DNA of 64,000 bases, from contig NZ_JADYVX010000004.1 in NCBI RefSeq assembly GCF_020194175.1, forward strand, positions 236,001 through 300,000, given 5' to 3'. This document shows, one piece after another, positions 52,154-64,000 of the stretch (positions are counted from its first letter, which is position 1; each line of letters opens with the position of its first letter). A program made the position numbers and the translations under genes. The notes beneath the pieces were generated by a model. That model did not search any database. It was not told the DNA's origin and saw nothing but the letters and a program-made list of their open reading frames with translations. The DNA is from Bradyrhizobium sp. BRP22 (GTDB lineage Bacteria; Pseudomonadota; Alphaproteobacteria; Rhizobiales; Xanthobacteraceae).

Positions 52154-52400
52154 GCATTATGACTCCGCGCGTCTCACCCAAGAGAGGGGCGGCTCGCGAT
52201 CGTCACGAACGTTGCGGTGAGATGCGGTGGACGCGGGTGCTGCGAACGACGAACGCAGCTATTAGCGGACGGCGAAGTCGTGTGGTTCTGGCGCCCCGAC
52301 GCTGGCGCTAAGTCTTTTGCGCGAAGAAGTTTACGCAAGAGGCGACGGTGGCAAGAAAGCCCGGTCACCGAGAAGAGCACGAAGTAAGCCGTAAACCATC

Positions 52401-52504
52401 GCGCAGGGAAAGCCGGTGTTGCTCCGGTTGACCTGTGGTCCTACCCCCGTGCTTTTTGTTGCACGGGGCCCACGGGTGCAACCGGCACCCGGCTTTCCCT
52501 GCGC
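52401..52504. repeat. Nested structured element (104-nt hairpin)
   Basis: A perfect 16-bp outer stem (GCGCAGGGAAAGCCGG, 52401-52416, with CCGGCTTTCCCTGCGC, 52489-52504) encloses three more nested stems: CCGGTTG (52424-52430)/CAACCGG (52479-52485), ACCTGTG (52431-52437)/CACGGGT (52471-52477, one G-U), and CCCCGTGC (52445-52452)/GCACGGGG (52461-52468) with an eight-base loop. All four stems nest without conflict, giving one long rod in DNA or RNA. No T-tail follows, so it is not a simple terminator. The class is, from memory, dispersed in Bradyrhizobium genomes. Confidence 0.8.
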
Positions 52505-52589
52505 CCTCACTTCGATGAGGGTGAAACGAGACGCAGACCTCGGACGCAACGCGCCGCGAGAACGCGAACTCACATCCCCAACTCCACCG

Positions 52590-52690
52590 TCATGCCCCGC
52601 GAAGGCGGGGCATCCAGTACCCGGCAGCCTTTCGGCTTACGTCAGGCGCCTTTGGAATACTGAATCGTCCGGTCAAGCCGGACGATGACA
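52590..52690. repeat. Dispersed palindromes
   Basis: The CATGCCCCGCGAAGGCGGGGCAT palindrome (52591-52613; partial) is followed by CGTCCGGTCAAGCCGGACGATG (partial). The second, together with the TGGAATACTGAA before it, repeats the element at 33845 in reverse. Confidence 0.7.
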
Positions 52691-52725
52691 GCGGACAGGC
52701 TGTTTGAAAATTGAAACGGAGTCGT

Positions 52726-52809
52726 AGGATGGGCAGAGCGCAGCGAAACCCATCCTTCGCGCGGCTTGCTTCGTCCCGATGGGTTTCGCTGCGCTCTACC
52801 CATCCTGCG
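52726..52809. repeat. REP-like inverted repeat
   Basis: GTAGGATGGGCAGAGCGCAG and GCGCTCTACCCATCCTGCG are long arms around CGAAACCCATC / GATGGGTTTCG. This is a common Bradyrhizobium REP-type palindrome, 12 bp before the MOSC gene stop. Confidence 0.9.
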
Positions 52810-52820
52810 ACGGCTTCGGC

Positions 52821-53606
52821 CTACAACAGCTCCGGCTGCTCCGCCGCGATCGCATCTCCTATCGCTACAGCGCCATCCGCGATCACCTCGGCGTAGACGC
52901 CGCATTCGTTGTGGCCGAGACGCTGCATCAGGGTGTTGGGGATGGTGAGGTCGCGCGCGCCGGTGTCGGGATCGACATTGACGGCGGCGCAGCGGGTGAT
53001 GCGCTTGACCACCTTGGCGCGCGCGTTGCCGATGGCGATGGTCTGGTCGAGCAGCTCGAATTCGTGCCAGGCCGGCCAGCCCTCGACATAGAGGTTGGCG
53101 CGGAAGCGCAATGGATGCACCGGCCGCCCGACCATGTCCTCGATCGCACGCAGGCTGTTGAGGTTGATGATCGAGACCACCTTGCGGGCGACGTCGGAAA
53201 AGCTGTGGCCGGGGCTGGTCAGCACTTTCGGCGGCCCCTTGATCTCGCCGGCATGGTGGATCGTGAAATAGCGCTCGATCGCAGCGCGCCCCTCTGCGGT
53301 CTCAAGGTCGCCCTGGGCGACGATCTCGCCGTCCTTGCGCAGGGTCAGGACGTGGCTCGCGTCGTCGAACTGGGCGCGCAGCGGCACCAGCCACTGGTCC
53401 CGCTGCAGCATGAGGAAATGCGGCTTGGGCAGCCATTTGGGCTGATCGGGATCGAAGCCGCTCGGGCCGTTCTCGATGGCGTAGCGGCGGTCCGACAGCA
53501 GGGTCTGGCCGGCCTTGAGTTCGGTCCGCGGCAGCGGTTCCGGAGTGAGGCCCTTGACGGGATAGCGGTAGATACCGGCGATCTGTGCAGATGAAGCGGA
53601 GGACAT
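52821..53606 (-). CDS. MOSC domain-containing protein
   Basis: A 261-residue protein with an N-terminal MOSC beta-barrel (IAGIYRYPVKGLTPEPLPR) and a C-terminal MOSC domain. The C-terminal part shows LRFRANLYVEGWPAWHEFEL near 172 and the conserved Cys in RITRCAAVNVDPDTGARDL near 208, which in mARC/MoCo-sulfurase-like proteins coordinates molybdenum or carries sulfur. YcbX/mARC-like proteins reduce N-hydroxylated compounds. No ferredoxin domain is attached. ATG 53606 is chosen; the open frame above it is leader. It is divergent from clpB. Confidence 0.88.
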   Translation of the reverse strand: MSSASSAQIAGIYRYPVKGLTPEPLPRTELKAGQTLLSDRRYAIENGPSGFDPDQPKWLPKPHFLMLQRDQWLVPLRAQFDDASHVLTLRKDGEIVAQGDLETAEGRAAIERYFTIHHAGEIKGPPKVLTSPGHSFSDVARKVVSIINLNSLRAIEDMVGRPVHPLRFRANLYVEGWPAWHEFELLDQTIAIGNARAKVVKRITRCAAVNVDPDTGARDLTIPNTLMQRLGHNECGVYAEVIADGAVAIGDAIAAEQPELL

Positions 53607-53739
53607 CAGGCCTTTTAGGAGATTCTTGGCGATCGGGCCACTCACGCTGGCGAAATCATTGCGGAAAGCTCTTCCGTTTCGGAACCCAATGCCCACATTT
53701 GCATCAAGCCTGTACGAGGGCGACGACCACCGGCCGGGG

Positions 53740-53768
53740 TTGACCGACGTCAACACGGCCGGACTAGA
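53740..53768 (+). promoter_or_regulatory. Weak candidate promoter for clpB
   Basis: TTGACC (53740-53745) and ACTAGA (53763-53768) are 17 bases apart, 66 bp before the clpB start. It does not match the RpoH consensus well, although clpB is normally a heat-shock gene. By-eye match only. Confidence 0.25.
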
Positions 53769-53833
53769 ACCCAATGAAGATGCTCTCCACAGTGCCTACG
53801 GGGCTGGGAGGGCAGGCCGAGGGAAAGCGAACG

Positions 53834-56473
<2,640 letters not shown>

Positions 56474-56492
56474 GTTCAGGGAACGGCTCGAA

Positions 56493-56524
56493 GGCCCCTC
56501 CGCGGCTCTGCGGAGGGGGGCTTC
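56493..56524 (+). terminator. Terminator-like hairpin after clpB
   Basis: The stem GCCCCTCCGC / GCGGAGGGGGGC with a short loop lies 20 bp after the clpB stop; the following tail is only weakly T-rich. Confidence 0.75.
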
Positions 56525-56543
56525 AGTTTGGAGTTTGAGAGAT

Positions 56544-56798
56544 TCATTCCTGCGTCACTGCCGGCCCGACATCGTCGTCGTCGCTCGGCTCGAGTTCGGA
56601 AAGAATATCCACGAGCTCGCGGGCGCGGCCGGTCGCGAGCGGCTTGCCGGCGTTCATCAGCGGCTCGTCATTGGCGAGCCAGGCTTGCGCCTCCGCCAGC
56701 TCGTCGACGGTGGCGCCGGTTGCGATGACCTTGGCGATGGTAACGTCGTCGATCTGGCCGACGGCCTTGACGACGTCTTCCCGCGTGATGCGCCTCAT
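56544..56798 (-). CDS. Small conserved hypothetical protein
   Basis: An 84-residue, mostly helical acidic protein (DVVKAVGQIDDVTIAKVIAT, GATVDELAEAQAWLANDE, then ELEPSDDDDVG). It has no signal peptide or helix long enough to cross a membrane. I start at ATG 56798 since the upstream frame only adds a leader. The bias fits coding sequence and the frame lies in a clean gap between clpB and the SPW gene. I do not recognise a family beyond small Rhizobiales proteins. Confidence 0.6.
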   Translation of the reverse strand: MRRITREDVVKAVGQIDDVTIAKVIATGATVDELAEAQAWLANDEPLMNAGKPLATGRARELVDILSELEPSDDDDVGPAVTQE

Positions 56799-56876
56799 GC
56801 TCACTATCCCTCTACGCGAAACAAGGCCTCCGCCCGCCGTCATGGCAGGCGGGGACCGAAACAAGACAACCCTCGA

Positions 56877-57236
56877 TCAGCGGTTCGTGGTCAGCCGCGG
56901 CGGATTCTGCGACATCATCCAGAGCTCGATCGCAGCCAGGATTGCCACCGCCGCGCCGATCACCACATGGACCGTCATCGCGGTGGTTCCCTGGAAGCCC
57001 AATATCCAAGGCGACACCAGGGCCCACAATCCGACGATCAGGTTCAGCCACTCCTCCCACACCGCGAATGCCGCCAGCGCCGCGATCGCAAGGATCGCGA
57101 TGACGATGCCGGTGATGTAGGCGTTGGTGGAGACGGTTCCGGCTTCGAAGCCGAACAGCCAGGGCGACAGCAACAGGATCGCGCCAAGGACCAGATTTGC
57201 GACGTCGCACAGTTTCGCGTTCGTCCAATTCTCCAT
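56877..57236 (-). CDS. SPW repeat protein
   Basis: A 119-residue membrane protein with four hydrophobic helices in two tandem units. Each unit carries the SPW signature: LGAILLLSPWLFGFEA and LIVGLWALVSPWILGFQG. The SPW family is common in soil bacteria and of unknown function. I start at ATG 57236 (MENWTNAKLCDVANLVLG); the frame is open further but the SPW motif positions argue for this start. It lies upstream of a small hypothetical gene on the same strand and downstream of an SMP-30-like gene. Confidence 0.88.
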   Translation of the reverse strand: MENWTNAKLCDVANLVLGAILLLSPWLFGFEAGTVSTNAYITGIVIAILAIAALAAFAVWEEWLNLIVGLWALVSPWILGFQGTTAMTVHVVIGAAVAILAAIELWMMSQNPPRLTTNR

Positions 57237-57327
57237 GACACCCTCCATTGGAGGTTTTTCGCGTACCCATGAAACCGAGCTGACGCCTTCCCGGTTCCAC
57301 GGCCGCGGCAAATTTGCGCGCTGGGAG

Positions 57328-58956
57328 CTATTTCCGGGTGACTTTGTAGACCGCGTTCTCGACGTCGGAGGAGAAGTAGATCGTCCCGGACGCTCCGACC
57401 CCCACCCCGGTCGGGATATTGCTGGGCAATCCACCGGGGGCCGCGGGAAGGCCGATCGGCAGATTGGCCGCGATCTCGGTGATGCTGCCCTGCTGCGGAT
57501 CGATCTGGATGATCCGCCGGGCGCCGACCTCGGCCACCACCAGCCTGCCGTCGGGGGTGAGCGCAATCCCTTCCGGTCCCTTCAGGTCCTTGGCGATCAC
57601 GGTCTTCTCGCCATTGGCGCCGACCTTCGATACCTGGCCGGCGAAGGCCTCGGTGAGATAGACGCTGCCGGCGGGGCCGGCGGCGAGCCCCACCGGACCG
57701 GCGAGGTCGCCGATGACCGTCGTGCGGTCCTTGCCATGCTCGCCGCTGACGCGCAGCAGCGATTTGCTGCCGAGCTCGTTGACCAGGAGGCTGCCGTCGT
57801 CGAGCCTGACCGCGTCATGCGGCGCCTTGAACTCGTGCAGCATCTCGATGGTCTTGCCGGTCTTGCGGTCGATCACCTGTACCGTTCCGGTGAACCAGCT
57901 CGACAGGATCACATGGTCGCCCTTCGCCGTGGCGCTCATCGGATAGTCCAGGGTCACGCCGTCGGCATGCATGCGGGCGGACTCGGATACTTCACCGGTT
58001 GCGCCGTCGATGGTGCGGTAGGCGAAAACATCGGCGAGATAGATCGTATCCTTGCCGCCGTCGGAGACGACGGCGAGGCCGCCGGGCAAGGCGAGCTTCC
58101 CGATGATCACCTGCCGCGCCGAGCCGGTCTCCGGATCGACCTCCTGGATGCCGTTGTCGGCCATGTTGGAGACGAAGATCCGGTCCTTGTCATCGATCGC
58201 GAGATTGTCCAGGGACGGCTTCAGCTGCGCGACCAGCTTCTTGGCACCGCTCTTCGGGTCGATGCGCACGAGCTGGCCGAGCGCGGTGTCGACCACGAAC
58301 AGGTTGCCCTTCGAATCGAAGTTGACCGCCGCTGGCACCTTGAAGCCGTCGGCCACGACCGACAGCTCGGCTTTGTCGACATCGACCCTGGCGACCTGGC
58401 CCTTGAACCAGAGCGGCCCGTACAGCCGGTCATCCGGCCCGAACTCGAAGCCGTTGAGGCCGCCCATCTTCTCCATGATCTTGCGCGGCGGCTCTATGCC
58501 TTCGACGTCGATCTCATAGAGCGCGTCCCCCAGGAAGACCTGCGTCGCATAGAGCCGGCCGTCCTTGCGGAAGGCGAGCGAGTTGATGCCGGGCAGCCCG
58601 GAGGCGAGCTTCCTGACCGGCCCGTCGCCCTTGCGTGCGTAGAGATCTCCGGTGAGGAAGCCGGTCCAGGCCATGGTGCCGTCGGGTGCGAAAGCGATGT
58701 CGTCGGCCATGCCCTCGGGGGAGGGGACCGCGATCTTGGCCGTGCCGTTCACGCGGTCGACTTCGTAGAGCGCAGCGCCGGCGACGCTGCCGGCGAACAG
58801 TCTTCCGCTCTTGTCGATGCCGAGACCATGAACCCCGTGAAATGCCGAGCCGGGGACGAGTTTCGTAACCTCATGGCTCTGCGCGGAAGCCCCGCCACCG
58901 GTGGTGCACAGAAATGTCGCCGCAACAGCCGCACAGAGCGCAGATCCTCTCGTCAT
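57328..58956 (-). CDS. Exported SMP-30/gluconolactonase-like beta-propeller
   Basis: A 542-residue periplasmic protein. The signal peptide (ALCAAVAATFLCTTGGGASA) ends after residue 26 or so. The rest is a repeated beta-propeller: GVHGLGIDKSGRLFAGSVAG, GINSLAFRKDGRLYATQVFL, VPAAVNFDSKGNLFVVDTAL, LDNLAIDDKDRIFVSNMADN, GLAAGPAGSVYLTEAFAG. Two six-bladed units may be present given the length. SMP-30-type lactonases bind calcium or zinc; the ligands cannot be assigned by eye. It is expressed apart from its neighbours. Confidence 0.85.
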   Translation of the reverse strand: MTRGSALCAAVAATFLCTTGGGASAQSHEVTKLVPGSAFHGVHGLGIDKSGRLFAGSVAGAALYEVDRVNGTAKIAVPSPEGMADDIAFAPDGTMAWTGFLTGDLYARKGDGPVRKLASGLPGINSLAFRKDGRLYATQVFLGDALYEIDVEGIEPPRKIMEKMGGLNGFEFGPDDRLYGPLWFKGQVARVDVDKAELSVVADGFKVPAAVNFDSKGNLFVVDTALGQLVRIDPKSGAKKLVAQLKPSLDNLAIDDKDRIFVSNMADNGIQEVDPETGSARQVIIGKLALPGGLAVVSDGGKDTIYLADVFAYRTIDGATGEVSESARMHADGVTLDYPMSATAKGDHVILSSWFTGTVQVIDRKTGKTIEMLHEFKAPHDAVRLDDGSLLVNELGSKSLLRVSGEHGKDRTTVIGDLAGPVGLAAGPAGSVYLTEAFAGQVSKVGANGEKTVIAKDLKGPEGIALTPDGRLVVAEVGARRIIQIDPQQGSITEIAANLPIGLPAAPGGLPSNIPTGVGVGASGTIYFSSDVENAVYKVTRK

Positions 58957-59118
58957 GACGTGACTCCTCCCGATGTCGTTTTGTTTCTTGTGGCGGGAGT
59001 ATTCGTCCGGCCCGGCGGTTTGGCAAATGAAAGCCGGTTAGCGCCGTAATGCTGCCGCCTCAAAGAACGGCACACAGCGGAAGGCCGACGCTCGGACGCT
59101 TGGGATTTGCCGAGGAGA

Positions 59119-61182
59119 TCAGCGGTTGCTGACGGGGCGCGATCCGGTCGAGCCGGTGGCGTCGGAGACGACGCGGGAGCTGCCGCGGCTGTTCATCTGG
59201 GCATCGATCCGGTCGCGCTCCTTCTCGAAGTTTGCCAGCATCGGGCCATCGAGCGAGCGCCCGCGCGGCAGCTTCACGCGCATCGGGTCGACGAAACGGC
59301 CGTTGACCAGGATTTCGTAGTGGACGTGGGCGCCGGTCGACATGCCGGTCGACCCGATGAAGCCGATTACCTGGCCCTGGCGCACGCGCTTGCCGGCCTC
59401 CATGCCCTTGGCGAAGGCGGACATGTGACCGTAGGCGGTCTCGTAGCCGTTGTTGTGCTTGATGCGGACATACTTGCCGTAGCCGCCCTCCCAGCCGACC
59501 TTTTCGACCAGGCCGTTGCCCGAAGCGAAAATCGGCGTGCCGTAGGGGGCCGCCCAGTCGACGCCGGTATGCATCTTGACGTAGCCGAGGATCGGATGAC
59601 GGCGGCCGCCAAAGCCGGAGCGCATGATCGCGTTGTTGACGGGTTTGCGCACCAGGAACTTCTTCGCGCTCTTGCCGGTCTCGTCGTAATAGTCGACCAC
59701 CGAATCGTCTGGCGTCTGGAACCGGTAGTATTTCTTGGTCTCGCCGCCGACCGTGAGCGCCGCGTACAGCACCTCGGTCTTTTCGGTGCTCGTGACGCCT
59801 TCGTCCTCGCCGGCGTAGAAGACGTCGAAGGAGTCGCCGGGCTGTACCTTGCGCTGGAAGTCGACGTCATAGGAATAGATGCGGACCATGTCCTCGATGA
59901 CGTTCTGCGGCACCTTGTTGCGCAGCGCGGTCTCGTAGATGCTCTGATAGAGCCGTACGCCGCTGCCATCATCCTCGTCGTCATCCTCGCTGTTGTCAGC
60001 GGTCTCGGACACGGTGTTCATGCTTTGCACGTCGACGGCGACATATTTGCCGATGTCCGACAGCGCCGCGACTGCTTCGACCTGGGTGTCGTTGGCGACG
60101 ATCACGCGATAGGGCTGCAGCCGCGCTCCCGGCGCCGGATTTGCCGGCGCCGTCAGGATGCGCAGTTTCTGGCCTTCCTTCAGGCCGCCATCGCGGCCGC
60201 GGGCGCCGAGCGTGGCGGCGATCGCCTTGGCCTCGTCGGCTGTCGCGCCCATGTCGCGGAGCACCGAGGCGACCGTGTCGCCCTTCTTGACGATATGCAC
60301 CCGCTCGCCGGTCGGATTGCCGCCCGTGACCTGCTCCTTGGTCTTGGGGAGCAGCGTGACGTTTTCTGGCACCACGCGGGTCTCGAAGCCGGCATAGGGA
60401 TCGGAAACGTTGCCTTCGGTGGCATAGGCCAGCTTGAGGTCGGGCTGGGCGCCGCCGACGTCGGCGGTGGCGTTGGCCAGCGTGTAGCGGACACCGCCGT
60501 TGTTGCCGCGCCAGTTGGCGGCGTCACGCACCCGCATCAGGATCTCGTCGAGCGCCACCACCGAGGCGATCTTCGCCTTCGGCAGCACCTGTGCCAGGTC
60601 CTTGGTGACGAAGGAGACCTCGGCGTCCGGCTCCACGGCTTCGGGATTGTTCGGATCGTCGGCCGCCGCGGGCTGATTGGTGCCGACATCGCTCAGCATG
60701 CGCTGGGCGTTGAACGGCGGGATCTTGGCCGAAAGATCGCTTGTCGTCATCGACAGGTTGCCGGAGATGCGAACATACGGCCGCACCCGCATCACATCGC
60801 GGTTGCCGACGCGGGTCACCGTCGATACCCGCACCACGTTGCGCGAGGCGCTTGCCTCCGACGGCGGTGGCAGGCGGTCGCTCTTGTGCAGGGTGGCGCC
60901 ACGGTCGTTGGCGCTGATCGCACCGCGCAGCGCGCCCTCGACCCGCTCCGGGAGCTTGGCGAAGGTCATCTCGCCGTCGAGGGACGCAAAAACGGCGCCG
61001 CCGATCAAGGCCGCGCCGCACAGGCCGGTGAGGATGGTGCCGCTGAACCACTGCACGGAAACACGGCGGCGGTCGATCACCGCAGCCTCCGAGCCATCGA
61101 CCGAAAGCGGCGGCTCGTGACCGAGATCGATCATCCCGGTCTCGCGTCCAAAGCCGCTCCCGCGTGACGCCCGTTGGCTCAA
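59119..61182 (-). CDS. M23 family metalloendopeptidase with LysM-like region
   Basis: A 687-residue membrane-anchored peptidoglycan endopeptidase. A cytoplasmic N-terminus is followed by a transmembrane helix (WFSGTILTGLCGAALIGGAV near residue 44). The middle includes a LysM-like VHIVKKGDTVASVLRDMG near 294 and acidic linker, then the LytM domain: GFGGRRHPILGYVKMHTGVD (HxxxD, about 520-540), YGHMSAF and HVHYEIL (about 619), giving the usual H-D-H zinc site. Such enzymes cut cell-wall crosslinks during growth or division (ShyA/MepM-like). No neighbours clarify its partner. Confidence 0.93.
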   Translation of the reverse strand: MSQRASRGSGFGRETGMIDLGHEPPLSVDGSEAAVIDRRRVSVQWFSGTILTGLCGAALIGGAVFASLDGEMTFAKLPERVEGALRGAISANDRGATLHKSDRLPPPSEASASRNVVRVSTVTRVGNRDVMRVRPYVRISGNLSMTTSDLSAKIPPFNAQRMLSDVGTNQPAAADDPNNPEAVEPDAEVSFVTKDLAQVLPKAKIASVVALDEILMRVRDAANWRGNNGGVRYTLANATADVGGAQPDLKLAYATEGNVSDPYAGFETRVVPENVTLLPKTKEQVTGGNPTGERVHIVKKGDTVASVLRDMGATADEAKAIAATLGARGRDGGLKEGQKLRILTAPANPAPGARLQPYRVIVANDTQVEAVAALSDIGKYVAVDVQSMNTVSETADNSEDDDEDDGSGVRLYQSIYETALRNKVPQNVIEDMVRIYSYDVDFQRKVQPGDSFDVFYAGEDEGVTSTEKTEVLYAALTVGGETKKYYRFQTPDDSVVDYYDETGKSAKKFLVRKPVNNAIMRSGFGGRRHPILGYVKMHTGVDWAAPYGTPIFASGNGLVEKVGWEGGYGKYVRIKHNNGYETAYGHMSAFAKGMEAGKRVRQGQVIGFIGSTGMSTGAHVHYEILVNGRFVDPMRVKLPRGRSLDGPMLANFEKERDRIDAQMNSRGSSRVVSDATGSTGSRPVSNR

Positions 61183-61572
61183 GCCTGTGTCCCCCCAAGT
61201 TCCATCAACATACGACGAGACTTCCGCACTCTCTTCCGCCCGTATTCGCCCTAGCAGGGCAATCCGGCAGTACGGCGCGCCACATGCAGCAACATTCGCG
61301 AATTATCGAAGGCCGGTGGCCAACCACAATCTCGAACGTCAGCGATGTGTAAATCTCTCGATGTTGCTCGGCCGCACGGAACTGACGACGGGTTCATCAG
61401 AAATCGTCAGTCCCTTGGTAGAAACCGCCGGCAGCCCCCACTGGCATCCGGCGATTCATTGCATATCTAATCGTCAGAACGTCGCAGGATTGTGGCTCAA
61501 GTACGGCGTAAAGTCCCGAAAAATCGAGGACTTCTGCGCCGGAGAAAATTCTGCACCTGATGCGACGATTTG

Positions 61573-61615
61573 TTGACAATGGCCGTTGACAAGCCGGATT
61601 GGGCCGGCCTATAAG
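61573..61615 (+). promoter_or_regulatory. rRNA operon promoter
   Basis: Two tandem TTGACA boxes (61573-61578 and 61586-61591) precede TATAAG (61610-61615). The second box and the TATAAG have an 18-base spacer with a GGCCGG palindrome. This is a near-consensus sigma-70 promoter for the rrn operon, about 420 bp before 16S. Confidence 0.8.
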
Positions 61616-62032
61616 GCGGCCACTGAGCGCGGCGCTGCATTGGCCCCGGAGGCCAAGGCAAGCTTTCGCGCCCTTGATGCTCCTCACTTTGATGAGTGAC
61701 TCAACAGCCGAGTTAAATCGGTTGGGGATTTGCCGTCGAGTGAAGAGGTCGGAACCCTCCTAAGGGTGTGAGGTCCTCGGATCTCGGGCTGTTTGACAAG
61801 TAAAGATGAAGAAAGAGAAACGTGGACGGCGGAGTCCTTGCGGGTCTCGCTTCTGAAGAGCTTCGGCTTTTCTGATCGAGACCGGACGAAAGACTTCGGC
61901 GGTACACGTTTTGAATAAGGTTACACCATGGCCTCTTCATTGAGGTCAGGTCGCCAGCGATGTGAATCGCTGTGCGATTTCGGTGTGGACCTCGTCAAAC
62001 GTTGTGATCAGCCGGCTCAAAGTTTCAAGTCC
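61616..62032 (+). other. rrn leader region
   Basis: A 417-base untranslated leader between the rrn promoter and 16S. It contains the TGTTTGACAAGTAAAGATGA and GAAAGAGAAACGTGGACGGC blocks I recall from Bradyrhizobium rRNA leaders, which probably include antitermination (box) and RNase III pairing signals. No gene is supported. Confidence 0.7.
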
Positions 62033-63528
<1,496 letters not shown>

Positions 63529-63749
63529 GATCCTTCAGAGAGCTCACGCTCGCTATCGGATCGTTTTAGAAACATCTCGGGGCCAATCGATCGCCAGATC
63601 GCTTGAGCTCCATTGGCGGGACCTCGCCGTCTTCGTTTCTCTTTCTTCGCGGACGAACACGCGCCAGGGGCTTAGCGCTGTGCGGTGCATCGGCGCTTGC
63701 GTCGGTTGCGCGCAAGCCTGCTCCTAATCCGTTGTTGGATGAGCGTTAG

Positions 63750-63826
63750 GGGCTTGTAGCTCAGTTGGTTAGAGCGCGCGCTTGATAAGCGTGAGGTCGG
63801 AAGTTCAAGTCTTCCCAGGCCCACCA
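63750..63826 (+). tRNA. tRNA-Ile(GAT)
   Basis: A 77-base cloverleaf in the 16S-23S spacer. It begins GGGCTTGTAGCTCAGTTGGT, has anticodon GAT in the CTTGATAAGC arm, a TTCAAGT T-loop and encoded CCA. Ile then Ala is the normal spacer order. Confidence 0.97.
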
Positions 63827-63859
63827 CTTTGATCGAGCGAGCATTCGTCTTCTGGTTAC

Positions 63860-63935
63860 GGGGCCATAGCTCAGCTGGGAGAGCGCGTGCTTTGCAAGCA
63901 TGAGGTCGTCGGTTCGATCCCGTCTGGCTCCACCA
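63860..63935 (+). tRNA. tRNA-Ala(TGC)
   Basis: A 76-base cloverleaf. It begins GGGGCCATAGCTCAGCTGGG, has anticodon TGC in CTTTGCAAGC, GGTTCGATCC T-arm and encoded CCA. It follows tRNA-Ile in the rrn spacer. Confidence 0.97.
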
Positions 63936-64000
63936 GCCTTCGCTGGCGGATCGCCAGCTACGGCTCGGCAAGCCGACCAACGCGAAGGCTGCCGCGTCGA
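63936..64000 (+). other. Start of the 16S-23S spacer beyond tRNA-Ala
   Basis: The window ends inside the internal transcribed spacer; the 23S gene is expected beyond. A short CTTCGCTGGCGGATCGCCAGC palindrome (split) lies here, of possible processing use. Confidence 0.5.

Larger units (their letters stand above)
51607..52820. other. 1.2-kb gene-free stretch with repeats
   Basis: No open frame here has a ribosome-binding site plus family resemblance. The stretch holds the upstream region of the barrel gene (about 51607-51850), then a repeat half-copy near 52023, a direct-repeat pair, a nested hairpin and two palindromes, listed separately. From 51850 to 52020 I see nothing recognisable. Confidence 0.6.

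Noticed and set aside
52174..52573. Short open frames inside the hairpin region
   Set aside because: They read through the nested stems and lack ribosome-binding sites; often mis-annotated as tiny proteins.
59107..61167. Long plus-strand open frame (686 codons) across the M23 peptidase
   Set aside because: Antisense shadow of a gene with an intact zinc-peptidase site.

Overview
The window is a chromosomal segment of an alphaproteobacterium, almost certainly Bradyrhizobium or a very close relative. The evidence is: high GC with strong codon bias; an alphaproteobacterial 16S rRNA gene at the right end; a TlpA protein that closely resembles the Bradyrhizobium japonicum one as I remember it, divergent from argH; a SAM-II riboswitch in front of metX; and many dispersed palindromic repeats of the type that litters Bradyrhizobium intergenic regions. 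These calls rest on reading and recall; no database search was run.

Layout. 0.3-3.8 kb: HNH nuclease, divergent ClC chloride channel with CBS domains, phytanoyl-CoA-dioxygenase-like oxygenase. 4.0-15.6 kb: catabolic and accessory block, mostly on the minus strand (NHL beta-propeller, flavin monooxygenase, DUF2855, berberine-type FAD oxidase, AraC regulator, acyl-CoA ligase next to an orphan ABC solute-binding protein, nitronate-monooxygenase-like enzyme with a divergent LysR regulator). 15.6-24.3 kb: small conserved protein, AlkA-type glycosylase, gluQ, hybrid histidine kinase, YihY/BrkB membrane protein, HIG1-type protein, PduO-type cobalamin adenosyltransferase, etfBA and 3-hydroxybutyryl-CoA dehydrogenase. 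The last three genes fit acyl-CoA and propionate metabolism. 24.3-28.2 kb: tlpA, argH, LptM-like lipoprotein, lysA.

28.2-29.5 kb holds a broken membrane-protein gene that reads like a decayed exosortase. It is divergent from a small protein with an exosortase-type C-terminal tail. 29.5-40.7 kb: HIBADH-family dehydrogenase, carboxymuconolactone decarboxylase-like protein, TIGR02302 membrane protein, response regulator, zinc-ribbon membrane protein, ftsE-ftsX-ydcF-plsC, gamma-glutamylcyclotransferase, DUF2125 protein. 40.8-45.9 kb: an aromatic amino-acid operon (chorismate mutase, hisC, prephenate dehydrogenase) divergent from SAM-II riboswitch-metX-metW.

46-53.6 kb: alpha/beta hydrolase, CHAP-like secreted protein, a frameshifted TAXI-type solute-binding protein, a ClpP-fold secreted protein, a small Cys-rich secreted protein, an Omp25/31-type barrel, a 1.2-kb gene-free stretch with a nested hairpin element, and a MOSC protein. 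53.8-61.2 kb: clpB, two small genes, an SMP-30-like propeller and a large M23 endopeptidase. 61.5-64.0 kb: the start of an rRNA operon (promoter, leader, 16S, tRNA-Ile, tRNA-Ala); 23S lies beyond the window.

I saw no phage, insertion sequence, CRISPR array or biosynthetic island. The most interesting items are the exosortase-like remnant with its possible substrate, the three-segment terminator/antiterminator behind the SAM-II aptamer, the fully nested 104-nt hairpin in the gene-free stretch, the vestigial second domain on chorismate mutase, and the single-base frameshift in the TAXI protein.
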